Below are positions 45,516-57,500 of a stretch of DNA of 64,000 nucleotides, in pieces; the first letter of the stretch is position 1; each line of letters begins with the position of its first letter. Source of the DNA: Catenaria anguillulae PL171. Its lineage: Eukaryota; Blastocladiomycota; Blastocladiomycetes; Blastocladiales; Catenariaceae. Under the pieces are notes generated by a model. It made no database searches and was not told the origin of the DNA. It worked only from the letters and a program-made list of their open reading frames with translations. The DNA lies in NCBI GenBank assembly GCA_002102555.1, contig MCFL01000043.1, forward strand, positions 144,219 to 208,218. The letters run 5' to 3'. Both the position numbers and the translations under genes were made by a program.

Positions 45516-46980
45516 TCTGTGGGGTCCGTCCGAGCCATCCGAGTGAGTGAGTAGACAAGGAGTTTTCTTCCCTGTTTCAATTTTTTCCTATGACTTTCTA
45601 GTTTGCATTTCTTCATTCTCATTCGTAACCCGATATGTGTCGGTTCGCAATCATTATCAATGTCTCCCACTTTTTTTTTTTTTTTTTTGAATGCCCACAC
45701 ATTCCACTATGCGAAGTTGCTCGGCTTTACACGGCGGGCGGGGCTCTGTGTGGAACGGGGCGCGTTGCATACCGACTTGAATGGGCACAGGGCCCAGACC
45801 CCGTCAGCGGATGTGAGACTTCCTGGGGCGGCAAACGCGAGCCGAGTACGTTGCGGACCCAGAAGTGTGGCGGTACTTGGTGATTGGATCCGGATTAGCG
45901 CGCGATTCGAATTCACAGCTGAGATATCTATTACCGCAAATGAGTGACCATCATCTCGGGCGGGCGAACTATGCAAATAAAAACGTTGCGCGACAAGGTT
46001 TGCTGGTTGGACGCGACGCGACTTTTCGGTCGGCATCAGGGCGCTTGGGCTCCATAACCAGAGCCTCAGTCACGGTGACCATGGTTCGGTGATGGTATAT
46101 TGGCGCTGGTCGCAGGTATGGCCCAGGAACTACCATGCCATGGGCCACCTTTCATTTGGAACGAGTGGCGCCAGGATTCGAGGTTGAGGGGTCGCGAATT
46201 CGAATGCTGCGCTCAGATCACTCCCTCTCACTTCGCGGTTGAGCTGAGATTGATAAGAAAGGGTTGGGTAAATAACTTCAGGTGCGCGTTCGATTGTGAG
46301 AACAGCTCGCTTAGATCTGCACAAATCTTGGCCAGAGCGCAACGAACGCCCGCACGTCGCTGTCCACCGACACAAACGCCTCAGTCCAAACCGACCTCGG
46401 CCCTAGGCGTGCGCTGAGGGCGGCGGCGTCGGTGATGCAGCTGACGATGGGCTGGGTACAGAAATATAAAGTGAGACAGCGCCCGACTCCTCTCCCTCTC
46501 TTCGCTTATGTGTGATCATTCGACAACAAAAAAAGGCTGTCAAAATCAATGAATCAAACCGTAACTTCATATTTACAGTCGACAACGAAGACGCCCACTG
46601 CCAACTGCCAACTGCACGCATTCACGCTGCGCTCCCATCTCGAGACTTGTCCATGTACGTCAGTCTCTTTTCCGTTTGCATCTCTACTGGACCAAGAGGG
46701 GCTCCACGCACGCGCGAGCCGTGTTCGTGATGTTCGAGGCTGTGACCACGCCCCCCCCCCCCCCCCCTTGGCCTTGGGCCGCCGTACTGCTGACGGCGGG
46801 GGTCCTCCTTTCGCGCCAGTGCTCGGCGGCCAGCCGTCAGTCAGAGATCTTTGAGCGTGTCTCGCGCGTGCCGCCAACTCGTTCTTGTGCACTTCCTCGC
46901 GAGATGCGAGATGATGGTCAAGCGCGAGTACGACACGAATACGATGAACTGACTCTGTGCAATCTTTGTGTGCTCCCGCC
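45516..46980. other. Intergenic with long homopolymers
   Basis: No gene supported. Holds T18 at 45671-45688 and C17 at 46751-46767. The right end should carry the branching-enzyme promoter and leader. I checked for tRNA-like cloverleafs near 45890 and 46190 (GATTCGAATTC-like boxes) and found none. Confidence 0.45.
46751..46767. repeat. Poly-C tract, 17 bases
   Basis: Uninterrupted C17 about 215 bp upstream of the branching-enzyme start. On the other strand it is G17. Confidence 0.9.
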
Positions 46981-49215
46981 ATGTCCCACAGCACCAGCAA
47001 CCCCATAAGCAACACCATGATGGTCGCCCCGCCCGCCACGTCTTCAGCTGCATCATCGGCAAAACCCAAAACGGCAGCCAAAAAGTCTGTCGAGCTCTCT
47101 GCCGACTCTGCTTGGCTCTGAGCGTTGCCACCTCGCCCTCGTTCCCTAAAGTCGCCATCGACGACCCGTACCTGGCGCCCTTTGCCGGCGTGCTCAAGTC
47201 GCGCTTCCTCAAGTTCAAGCACTGGATCGATTTGGCCTCGGCCAACCACGCTCGCTGGCTGATTTCGCCTCGGCCTACACCCACTTTGGCTTCACAAAGG
47301 ACCCCGAAACGGGCGACATCATTTACCGCGAATACGCGCCGGGCGCCACCACGGCGCACTTGATTGGCGACTTCAACAACTGGGACCGCGCCTCGCACCC
47401 GCTCACCCGCGACGAGTTCGGCACATGGTCGTTGCGGCTGCCCGCTGGCACCATTCCACACAAGTCCAAAGTCAAGATTGCCTTCACGAGCCCACAGCAT
47501 GTGGACGGGCCCAACGCTCAGTTCGATCGCATTTCGCCCTGGGCCAGGCACGTGGTCCAGGACCAGTCCGTCTCGGTGGCATACGATGCGTGTATTGGGA
47601 CCCAGAGGTCAAGTACCACTTCAAGCACCCGCGCCCGCCGCGCCCGGATCAACCCAAGATTTACGAGGCCCATGTCGGCATTGCATCCGAGAGGGCCGCA
47701 TTGCAAGCTACCGCGAGTTTTCCGTCAATGTAATCCCTAAGATTGCCAAATTGGGCTACAACACGATCCAGCTCATGGCCGTCCAAGAACACGCTTATTA
47801 TGCGTCGTTTGGGTACCAAGTCACGTCCTTCTTTGCGCCCTCGTCCAGTTGGCACTCCCGAAGAGCTCATGGAACTTATTGACACGGCCCACGCCCACGG
47901 CTCACGTGCTGCTCGACCTGGTCCACTCGCACGCATCCAAGAATGTGCTCGACGGGCTCAACATGTTTGACGAACCGACCATTGCTACTTCCATGCTGGC
48001 CCCTTGGTTGGCATTCGCTGTGGGACTCGAGGCTCTTCAACTATGGCCACTACGAAACCGTGCGCTTTTTCTGTCCAACGTGGCCTACTGGCTCAACGAG
48101 TACATGTTTGACGGGTTCCGCTTTGATGGCGTCACGTCCATGCTCTACACGCACCATGGCATTGGCACCGGTTTCTCGGGCAACTACCACGAGTACTTTG
48201 GGCCCGGGCTCGTTGACGACGACGCAATCACCTACCTCATGCTCGCAAACTACCTCACGCACACGCTCTTGCCCGGTGACGAGGGCGTATCACGATCGCC
48301 GAAGACGTGTCGGGCATGCCCGCCCTGTGCCGCCCCGTGGCCGACGGCGGTGTCGGGTTTGATTATCGCCTGGGCATGGCTGTGCCCGACATGTGGATCA
48401 AGTACCTCAAGGAGTTCCGTGACGAGCAATGGGACCTTGGCCATGTTGCGCACACGCTGACCAACCGCCGGTGGAACGAAGCCACCATTGGGTACGCCGA
48501 GTCGCACGACCAAGCACTTGTGGGTGACAAGACGTTGGCCTTTTGGCTCATGGACAAGGACATGTACGACCACATGTCCGAGGTGCATTCCAAGAACCCG
48601 CCGCCGTCGATTGACCGCGGCATGGCCCTGCACAAGATGATTCGCCTCGTCACGTGCGCCTTGTCGGGCGAGGGTTACTTGACCTTTATGGGCAACGAAT
48701 TTGGCCACCCAGAGTGGCTTGATTTCCCGCGCGCAGGCAACAACAATTCGTACCACTATGCCCGCCGGCAGTGGTCATTGGCCACTAACGAGCAGCTGCG
48801 GTACAAATACTTGATCGGTTCGATACCGCCATGCTGCGCGTGATTACCCGACGACTTGCACTTGCTTGGCGCCAACTCGACCAGTCGCCAGTTTGTTACG
48901 CTCAAGCATGAAGGCGACAAGGTCTTGGCGTTTGAGCGCTGGGACAATGCGCACAAGGTCCACGTGCTCTTCATTTTCAACTTCCACCCAACCAATTCGT
49001 ACACCGACTACAAGGTGGGCGTCGAGTACCCGGGCGAGTACGAGGTCGTGTTGGACACCGATGCAAAGGACTTTGGCGGGCATGCCCGCTTGGATCATTC
49101 CGTCAAGTACGTGGCACATGCCAACGATGGGTGGAATGGCCGCAAGTCGAGCGTCATGGTGTACAGCCCGTCGCGGTCGGCCATTGTACTCGTCAACCGG
49201 AACGTCAAGCATTGA
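46981..49215 (+). CDS. GBE1: 1,4-alpha-glucan (glycogen) branching enzyme
   Basis: Cuts an alpha-1,4 chain and re-attaches it by an alpha-1,6 bond in glycogen synthesis; cytosolic GH13 enzyme. Start ATG 46981 gives a Ser/Ala-rich lead, then [21 protein letters not shown]48: [19 protein letters not shown] (about 47330-47385). Then [74 protein letters not shown] (nucleophile Asp, about 48085-48145), [14 protein letters not shown] (acid/base Glu, about 48293-48335), [14 protein letters not shown] (about 48493-48535) and [15 protein letters not shown]. The C-terminal barrel ends [16 protein letters not shown]. All catalytic blocks are present. About ten one-base frame breaks interrupt conserved stretches (for example near 47597, 47692, 47966, 48068, 48290 and 48840), several at short homopolymers. 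No transfer or decay signal otherwise. Confidence 0.93.
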
Positions 49216-49515
49216 GCGTGTTGTGATTGTTGCGAGTGATTTTCATTCTTGTTTTTGCGCGTGCGTTGAGTGTGTTCTAATGGATTGCTTGGTTCCGTCC
49301 AGTGGAAGAGTGTGTGTTTCCGAAAACCGGTTATTTTGCCCTCTGGTTGATATCTATGTTCTTTGTTGCACCCCATTCCTTCTCCTTCTTTTTCCGTTAT
49401 TGTTTGTGACATATCTCCGACCCCAGCAGTGCCCAATTCTGAAATGTCAAATGGAAGCGAAATTTTCAAAACTCTAAGGTTCCTTCTTCTTTTTGACAAA
49501 GGTGCAAAGATAACA
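49216..49515. other. Intergenic between convergent genes
   Basis: Exactly 300 bp between two stops. T-rich on the + strand at 49360-49410, fitting 3' end formation of the branching-enzyme transcript. Confidence 0.4.
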
Positions 49516-52500
49516 TCAAACAACCATCACTGCCAGTGCATCTCGAACCTCAATCACGCCTCCCCTCGCTTCACCAATCCCACCCACGTACTCCAAATCC
49601 ACACACCCGACTTGCGCCACCCCTCTCCGGACCGTGGCAAACCGGACCCTCACACTTGCCACAGACCCAGGGGCAATATCCCTGGTCCGCACACGGTGGT
49701 CTAGGCACACGACGGCCGGGTGTACGGCATCGAGTGACTTGGCCAGCCCGCTAAACGCCTCCGGGTCAAGTAAAAGCGACACGGCGGAATCGGTCGCCCG
49801 CTGCCACTGCCGTTGATGCGGGCGATACGGCCAGCCCGCCGCGAATTGGGCACGTGCACGAAAAAAGGCACACGTCGAGGGCGTGCGATTGATGATTTGC
49901 AAGTCGAGAAACATGTCGTTGCCGCACTCCACCACGGCAGCAGTTGCGGACTGCTTGTCTTCGGCGCCACTTTTTCCCGTGGCTGCAGGCAACAACAGAA
50001 AGCGTGACAATGAGTGCGCCGCCAGCAACATGCACCTGGTGTGCGGGCAAGGACGCCAGGACCGACTCGCGAGATGCGTCACGGTTGAGTGGTACGTATT
50101 GTTCTTGATGCTGGAATTGCGAGACGGGGGGCGACATGTGGTATCCTTGTTGGTCACCACTGCCCAAAATGGATGTTGGGCCAGAGGTGTGGCGCACGTG
50201 TGGGTTGGGCGTGGACGAACTGCTTGGGAGCACGTTTCCTGCGGACGATCGGCGTGGCGGCTGGTTTGCTGCAGACTCTTGGTGGTCGACGAGCTGTTCA
50301 GGGCCTGTGATGGTCACAGGCCGCACCGGCGAGGTTGGCCGCGAGTTGGAAGTGGTGGTCGCCGCCCGGAACTGCGAGAATGTGCGCGACATGGTGAGGA
50401 TGGCTTCCTCGGTCATGGAAAGCCGTTTCTTGGACGCAAGTTTTTGCATGAGCCCTGGCGACGTTTGCTGCTTGCTGTTGCTGTTGGGACTCCCACGGCG
50501 TCACGGCCTCCGTGTTGGCTGTGATGGATCGAGCAGTCGACGTGGAACGGGTTGGAACGGTCAGCGCGCGCGTAGGAGACGGCGACCGGCCTCCTTGCGA
50601 GTAAGGGTGTGCGTGCCGCTTACCAGTACGAGCGAGCGGAATAGACGAGGCCGAGGGCGGGCCAACGATAGGTGGTAAGGGGCGAAACAATGGCAGCGGG
50701 TTGGCGAGAACACATTCCCACTGCGCGGCCATGAGCACGGACGATGAAGGCAAGCGCGAGTAGACGACGGTGATCGTTGCACGAATGGCGCCCTGTGCCA
50801 GCAATCCGCCCGAGTGTTCCAGGGAACCGCCCACGTTTACTGGTAAGCTGCCCGCCCGCAGCGGAGGAAGGGGCTTGTTTACACCTCCGGCACCAAGCGA
50901 GCTCGGAACGGTCCCACGCGAGGTAGCCCGGCCAATTTGAGAGACCGGAGTATCAACATGCGACATGCCCTCTCTGGCCGTCCACGCGCTGGTGGCACAC
51001 CCACGGCCGGGGCCGGTGCTGGGCGGCAGCGGATGCAGCTGGGGCATGACGTGCAGGTACACCAAATCGACTTGATCACCTGGCGCCAAAACGGCACCTT
51101 GGGCTGCCTCTCCACCGACTGGACGCAACTTGACGGCATTTTCGTCGCCTGCGCTTCCCATCGGCGATGGTGAAGGAACGAGGCACTTGACTTGCACACT
51201 GACGATTTCAACTGGTGAGGAATCGAGCACATTTTCGATCCCGACACACACGAGCACGGTATCGTCACGGACGCGTTGCGGGACGGCCGACAAGTGAGTG
51301 TTGATGGCGTTGACGGCCACGAGCTTGTGATGTACAATGCGTCGAGGAGGTGGGAGGACGCGTCCGAAGGTAGATGGACGGCGGGTGATGGAGGTGAGGG
51401 TGCGCCTGGAGTGCCGAGGCCAAGCGGGTCGTCCGAGGACCGGCGGTTGGCATTGGCGGTGGAGCGGATGCGTTGTTGGAGCGCGGTTTGGCAATGGAGA
51501 TGTCGGCATGCCCAAAAACGTGTGGGTCAACTTGGGCGAGGCCCCGGATCACATTGACGACATCAGTTGTGTCGGTTGGCATCCAACCGTCGTCATCCAG
51601 GTCGGCTGCGTTTTCGTGTTCGTTCTCGCCGTTGTTGCTTGCGTTGAGTTGAGATTTTGCGGGATCATTTGAGGTTGAGGCAATCGTGAGTGCGGATTGC
51701 GAGACCGAAAACATGAGCGAAACGGGCGCTTGACTGGAGGCAGACTCGACGTAGGCTGTGTATGGTGAGATTGTGAGCCATGATCCTCGCAAGGTGCCAG
51801 TTGGAGAAGACTATCTCGAGCAAATGCACGTACCGATTGGAATGTGCATTGGCAATGCAACCCACCCGTCTTCGGGATTGACAACAGGCAACGATCCAGG
51901 AGCACGGCGGTTATAGACATGATTGGATTGGTGTATGTGCTTGCCATGGATTTTCGGGTTGCTCGCATGAGCAGCAGAACCAATGGGACCTTGGCCACTG
52001 GCACCGCCGACAGTCACTTGCACAGCAACGTCCAACGAGGCGGCGAAACGTTCAAGCAAGGCCTGGCGCACAGCGCGTGTAGATTCCTGCGACGACTTGA
52101 GGGTGGCGAGATCACTATCGCCTCCATCTTGCGTGGTTGGGTGCGGGTGACTTGAAGATCCAGGCAGGGATTCGTTGAGATGGCCGATGAGAAGGACGAG
52201 CAGCGTTTCATCAAAGATGGCGGCATCGCGGTGCTGGACGGCCGCCAAACGGGTATTGGGCGTCACTTGCACGTTGACGGAATCGGGCACAAGCACAGAG
52301 AACTGGGCGTCAGTGAACATGGCATGAGGCGATACGCCAACCGTGGCCAGCGTCAGCCAAGACGGCGGCAATGTTGCTGGCGTGTGTGGCGACACTGCAG
52401 CCTGAGAGCTGGCCGCGGCAGGAGATCCGAGGTCGCCGAGGTCGAGGTCCGTGTCCACGTTTGCTTGGAATGGCTCGCCATTGTTGGCGATAGCAATGGG

Positions 52501-52542
52501 GGTGGCGGCATCTCTGGTCGTGTCGGTCACGTTGTTGTCCAT
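49516..52542 (-). CDS. TRS65: TRAPPII complex subunit Trs65-like
   Basis: Subunit of the TRAPPII Rab-activating complex in late Golgi and endosomal traffic; the Trs65 form is mainly fungal. Start 52542 (MDNNVTDTTRDAATPI). The N-terminal part has RDAAIFDETLLVLLIGHLNE and GWVALPMHIPIG, followed by an intron with donor GTACGTGC near 51831. Next exon: AYVESASSQAPVSLMFSVSQ. The middle has VLVCVGIENVLDSSPVEIVS, VLAPGDQVDLVYLHV and IRATITVVYSRLP, the family pattern LPGD...L.YL followed by a beta strand. The C-terminal Ig-like part: GNDMFLDLQIINRTPSTCAF, then VVCLDHRVRTRDIAPGSVAS and QVGCVDLEYVGGIGE, matching the Trs65 block with RTGPL.PG and VRVVDL. At least two one-base breaks (about 50450 and 50010) occur. 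Assignment rests on pattern, not on catalytic residues. Confidence 0.72.
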
Positions 52543-54511
52543 GGCGGCACACTCGATTCGTATTCCTAGCAAGACTCACGGCAAGGTGTGGCAATAGATG
52601 CTGTCAATGGCAGATTGCCGATGGTGAATAACGCTTGTGCATTGCGCATTTGATATGCAATGTAGAGACATCCTCCTGATCGAAAATTATTGGTGGCGCG
52701 TGTGCGTGTGCGTGTGCGGCGACTGTGGCGACCCATTGACAACAACAACACATCTTGCACGTAGCTATTTATCTCGTCCTCGTCGGGAGTTAGACTCTTG
52801 TCCTTGTCTTGCATTCAGTGTGGAATGATGTGGTATTCTCTGGCTGTATTGGCATATTGACCGCTTGGATCCAATTCATACCCGCCGACCGCTGTCCAGC
52901 CCACCGCCTCCAAACACGGCTTGACCAATACCAAGTATACACTGACTTGATCATGTGTGTGTGCCTTTGCATTTGGAACCATCGATCCCAGCTGAGGTGG
53001 TGGTAACATGTTAGATTGACGTCCGTGTCGTCCAGCAAGCCTGGAACAGTGCACCATGTCAGCCAATTTGTTGCCCACTCCAGTGCGCTCAACGTGGACT
53101 TTAGCGTATTGCGACCGTGACTCGCTGGATTGGGAATGGATTGATTCCAGCAGAGAAACCCGCCAGAAACTGAGCTGACTCGGGTCACACGCACAAGGTT
53201 TACCCCTGCATAGTGAGGAAATAGGGCAAGAAAAAACACGTTGGCACGGGTGTAATCGCGCTCGTGGGAACGGGTTGGTGCGAGGAAAGGGACCAGGCAT
53301 TGCTGCAGTGCCGTGGGAAGCGTGGATGCGGGCGTGTGACATTGGAGGCAGAGTCCATGTACAGAATCACAGTGCTTCCATGCATATGCCGCAGCTTAGC
53401 TTCGAACTTTGCTTCGCGCTCTTGATCCCTACACCCTTTGACATGGTCACGGCGAGGAAGGCCATGAGCACCAATGCGACTTGCATGTTGATATTACAAT
53501 GTGCTTTGTTTTCCATCAATGCCGTGGCTCTGGGATACTTGCTTATGTGACATGCCGATCCAGCGTGCATGCAAGTCGAAGGAGTCTAGGCATGTTGTTT
53601 AAAATGACACTGTCACGCGACATGAGCATGCTGAGTGATCGAAGTGCGAACAGGTGGATCGCCGGCCTCAGTCCAGATTCGAGTGATCAGAAAAAATGAT
53701 TCTGGAGTATCATGGCGCACTCAACTCATGTAACCGCCACTGCGACAACCCATATGAAACCCACTGCATTATCCGGCCGCCACCACAACGCTCAATATTG
53801 ACCCCTTTTCAACCGCCGAACCCGCACTTCTCCTGCCCGACCCGATTGGCTCCGACCCCTATCTTGACTCCTCTCCACCGGCTCTTTGGCTAGCTGCTCG
53901 CTCTATTGTCTCGCATTGCTGCATTACTGCATTCTTGCACCCCCTGATTCCGCTCAAAGAGCTCGAGCCAAAGAACAGCACCATGTCGCTATCGCCCACA
54001 TCACCATCCCCGTCGTCAACGGAGCAACACCAACCCCCTATCGCTGATGCTGATGCTGATGGTGGACTTGCAACGACCGGCTCTCAACGACAGGGCTCTC
54101 TGGATTCCGCGGCAGGATATCCATTCTCGGAAAAGGTCTCTATCCTGCCTCAGTTGTCCGTTTTTCGTTCCCGCACTCGGCAATCACCCAGCACTCATTG
54201 CGGACTCGAGTGTTTTGTTTTCAATTGCTTCCAGCTGACCTCGACTCGACACGCACTGTCATAGACAAGGTTCCGGATTCCTCTTCCCGTCACGCTCACC
54301 CGCACAACCATTCCGCTGCGGCCAGTCATCCTATCCAACCACAACTGCAGCCTCGCCGCAAACGCCAGCCTGGGTTGACCCGTGGCCTCATCTGCGCTCC
54401 TCTCACCTCTCGTGCGTCCTCTGTCTGAGCCTGCTTCTGCTTCTCTATCGCTCGCACTCGCTTACATCCTCGGCTCTTTCAGTCGCACCAATCCTTCCAA
54501 ATCTTGCAAAC
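52543..54511. other. Intergenic with possible upstream HMG-CoA reductase exons
   Basis: No confident gene. Rightward ATG at 53983 opens MSLSPTSPSPSSTEQHQ and continues to FSEK followed by a GT. A second open stretch at 54270-54420 (DKVPDSSSRHAHPHNHSA) follows an ATAG. These could be leader exons of the reductase gene at 54512. A leftward frame at 53373-53489 begins with a signal-peptide-like MQVALVLMAFLAVTMSKG, but no exon chain could be built from it. Confidence 0.3.
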
Positions 54512-57500
54512 ATGTCTCCTGGTATCGCACAAGTCACATTGCCACAGGCGGCTTCAGACACGCTCGCCACGTCTTCCACAACTGCCGGCGTTATGACTGC
54601 CGCGGACGCTTCACACCGGGTGACCACCCGTCCATCTGGTCCGGGTTCTACAAAAAGGCGCTCAAGGAACGCAAGCACAACTTCGCATGGCCTTTCCTCA
54701 CCTCTTTCCAACCTCGCTCGCGTCCTCACTCAACGGCTCGGGTAACTCGGGTACGGCCACACCGCAAAATGGGTCTTCATCGCCCGTGCTCCAGCCCAGG
54801 GATGTAGTTGGCTCCGGTGCCGCGTCGCCGAGTTTGACCATGTCAGGCAACAGCAATGCCGCCACGGGCAAGTTGATGCGCGCCATGCAGCTGAGCAGTG
54901 CAGCGAGTGCCGGGTTGTCTGGGTCGAATGGCGCATTGGATTCCTCAATTGGCATTATGGTGAGGATGCCTTTCCGATTCGTGGATTGGAGGAGAACATT
55001 GCCGACCACATGGTTGAAAACTGCATCGGGTTCGCTTTGCATTTTCCGTACAGCTATTGCTATTGGAGGTTGGAATGCTCATTATCATGTTCAACAGCAC
55101 CATGGGTATTCCGGTTGGTCTTGCGCTCAACTTTGTGATTGATGGCGTCCCAACGGTCGTTCCCATGGCGGTCGAAGAGCCGTCTGTTATTGCTGCCGTG
55201 TCAGGTGCCGCCAAAATTCTTAGTTCGTCACGCGACAACATTGGATTCCGAACCACGTCGCCGGCGCGTAACATCATCACTGCCCAGGTGCTCTTGCTTG
55301 ACGTTCCGACGACCGCTTGGCTGATGTCGAAGCCACTGTATGTGATTCTTTGCTTTCTTTCTTGTCCTTACTGGCTTGTCCTGAGCAATGTCTGGATTTG
55401 TTGTTTTGTCAGATTCTGGCCAAGAAGAAGGACATTTTGGCGGTCGCAAACCAGTATTGCTCCAACATGTACAAGCGCGCGCGGGCGTGTCATCAACCTG
55501 CTCGTGCGCAAGGTCAAGCGCCAATCCGACTCTGCCGATTCGCACATTGACAAGACAACCACAGCCTTTTTAGCCGCGCACCTCCCACGCTCCTCTTCCA
55601 CTACACCCTCAGCCGCCGCCACCACCGCGAGCGCTTCAACCCACTGGCTCGTGGTCCATTTGCATGTCGACGTGTGCGACGCCATGGGCGCAAACTGCGC
55701 TTCAACCGTCGCCGAGGGAGTCGCACCCGTCCTCGTTGACCTCGCTGGCCCCGGTACCCGCTCGGGACTGCGCATCGTGTCCAACTTGAACCGGACCGCC
55801 TCAGCCGCGCCAGTTTCCGAATTCCCGTCAAATCGCTTGCGTACAAGGGCTTTTCCGGCGCCCAAGTGGCCGCGCGCGTGATTGAGGCGTACCAGTGGGC
55901 GCGCGACGATCCGTACCGCGCCACAACGCACAACAAGGGCATCATGAACGGGATTGACGCGGTCGCATTGGCCACGGGGCAGGACTGGCGTGCGGTCGAG
56001 GCTGCGTGCCATTCTTGGGCAGCGGGAAATGGGCAAGAAGGTAGTCGGGTACTCGTCTTTGACTCGGTACTGGGTCGAGAAGGAGGCAATGGTCAACGGC
56101 AAGAGTGCAGAGGACGAGTGGGTGTTTTGCGGCGAACTCGCGCTACCCATCATTGTTGGTACAAAGGGCGGTGTGCTCGCCACAGCACCGCTTTACCATT
56201 ACACGCTTGGCATGATGGGCTTTCCCGACTCGAAGCAGCTGGCTGCCATCATGTGCTGCGTTGGCCTCGCGCAAAACTTTGCAGCCTTGCGCGCGCTCGC
56301 GACCGAAGGTATCCAGCGCGGCCACATGCACCTACATGCGCGCAACATTGCGATTGCCGCTGGCGCCCCGACGCACGCCATTCCAGAGGTGACGGCGTGG
56401 ATGATTGAAAAGGGTCGCATTTCCGTTGACGCTGCGCGCGAGTATGTCACGGCCCATCACTTGTTTACATCACTGCGGCACCGGCTTTCGTCTCTTGCCG
56501 TCGCCAACAAGTCGGCCAACACTATCAAGCCGCCCAGCATGTTCTACTTTGCCGAATCCCACAACAAGCCCTTGACGTCAACATTGCGTTCCAAACCCTC
56601 AGCGAAAAGCCCCTGTACATTGACTTTACCGACGGCACGCCCGCATCAGCAGTGCAATCGATTCTGCTCGGCGGCAAGACGTACGAGTGGCTCATGCGCA
56701 TGTTTCCGCTGGTGGATGCGATCAAGATGTCGAGCCTGGGCGCCAGTCCCGATTCGCTCCGCGCGACCAACGAGCTCACGCGCAGGCTCAAGACCATGTC
56801 ATTGATCTTGAATGCGCTGCTGCGGCGGCTCATGCTGTGGTGCCCAGAGGAGACGAGGTCTTTTATCGAGAAAATCTTTTCGCACACGAGGGTGAGTACG
56901 AGGGGCCCCAGTGCCACCGCGTCCACAAGTGTGACGTCAACCAAGCGCTCGTCGTCACCGCTTCGGGTGCCAGGTAGTAGCAGGGCTGCCGTTGCGGAAA
57001 AGCGGCCATCAATTGCCAAGCACATTCAAGGCATTTTGAGTCTGTCGGCGCGCTTGTCCAAGCAAGACATGGGTGTGGGCCACCCATCATTTCACCCACC
57101 GCATCCTCGTTTGTTGCTGCAGCTGCCACTGCTGCTGCTCCTCAGGCAGCGCCTTCAGCAACCTCGCCCTCATCATCCATGAACGGTAACAACACGTCTG
57201 GTGCCCCGCTGGATTGGGCGCCGTCCACAGTTGACTGGGTCCTTCCTGATAGCGGCATTTTCCGGTCCGACTTGTTTGACGACGAGCTGCACTTGCATGA
57301 CCCGCCCGTGCCCCTAAAGCCCAGCAATCCGAGCCCATGCCCACAACCGCGTCAGACAGGGCGGCACGCAGCAATCAGTTCAAGGACCAGTCGACAGAAA
57401 CACTGGCCGTGATCCCAACCAAGCGGCAAGTACTCCAGGTCGGTCTCCCGCTCGTGCTTGCCGTGTGGCAAGTGTTTGAGCTGTGGGTGACGCAGCATGT

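Noticed and set aside
46981-49215. Programmed frameshifting to explain the many frame changes in the branching enzyme
   Set aside because: The changes are numerous, sit at unrelated sequences without slippery sites or downstream structures, and also occur in other genes; sequence error is simpler.
52790-53342. Two long leftward open frames (149 and 175 codons) upstream of Trs65
   Set aside because: They overlap each other in different frames, have no domain or splice logic, and GC-rich spacer in this window often stays open that long by chance.
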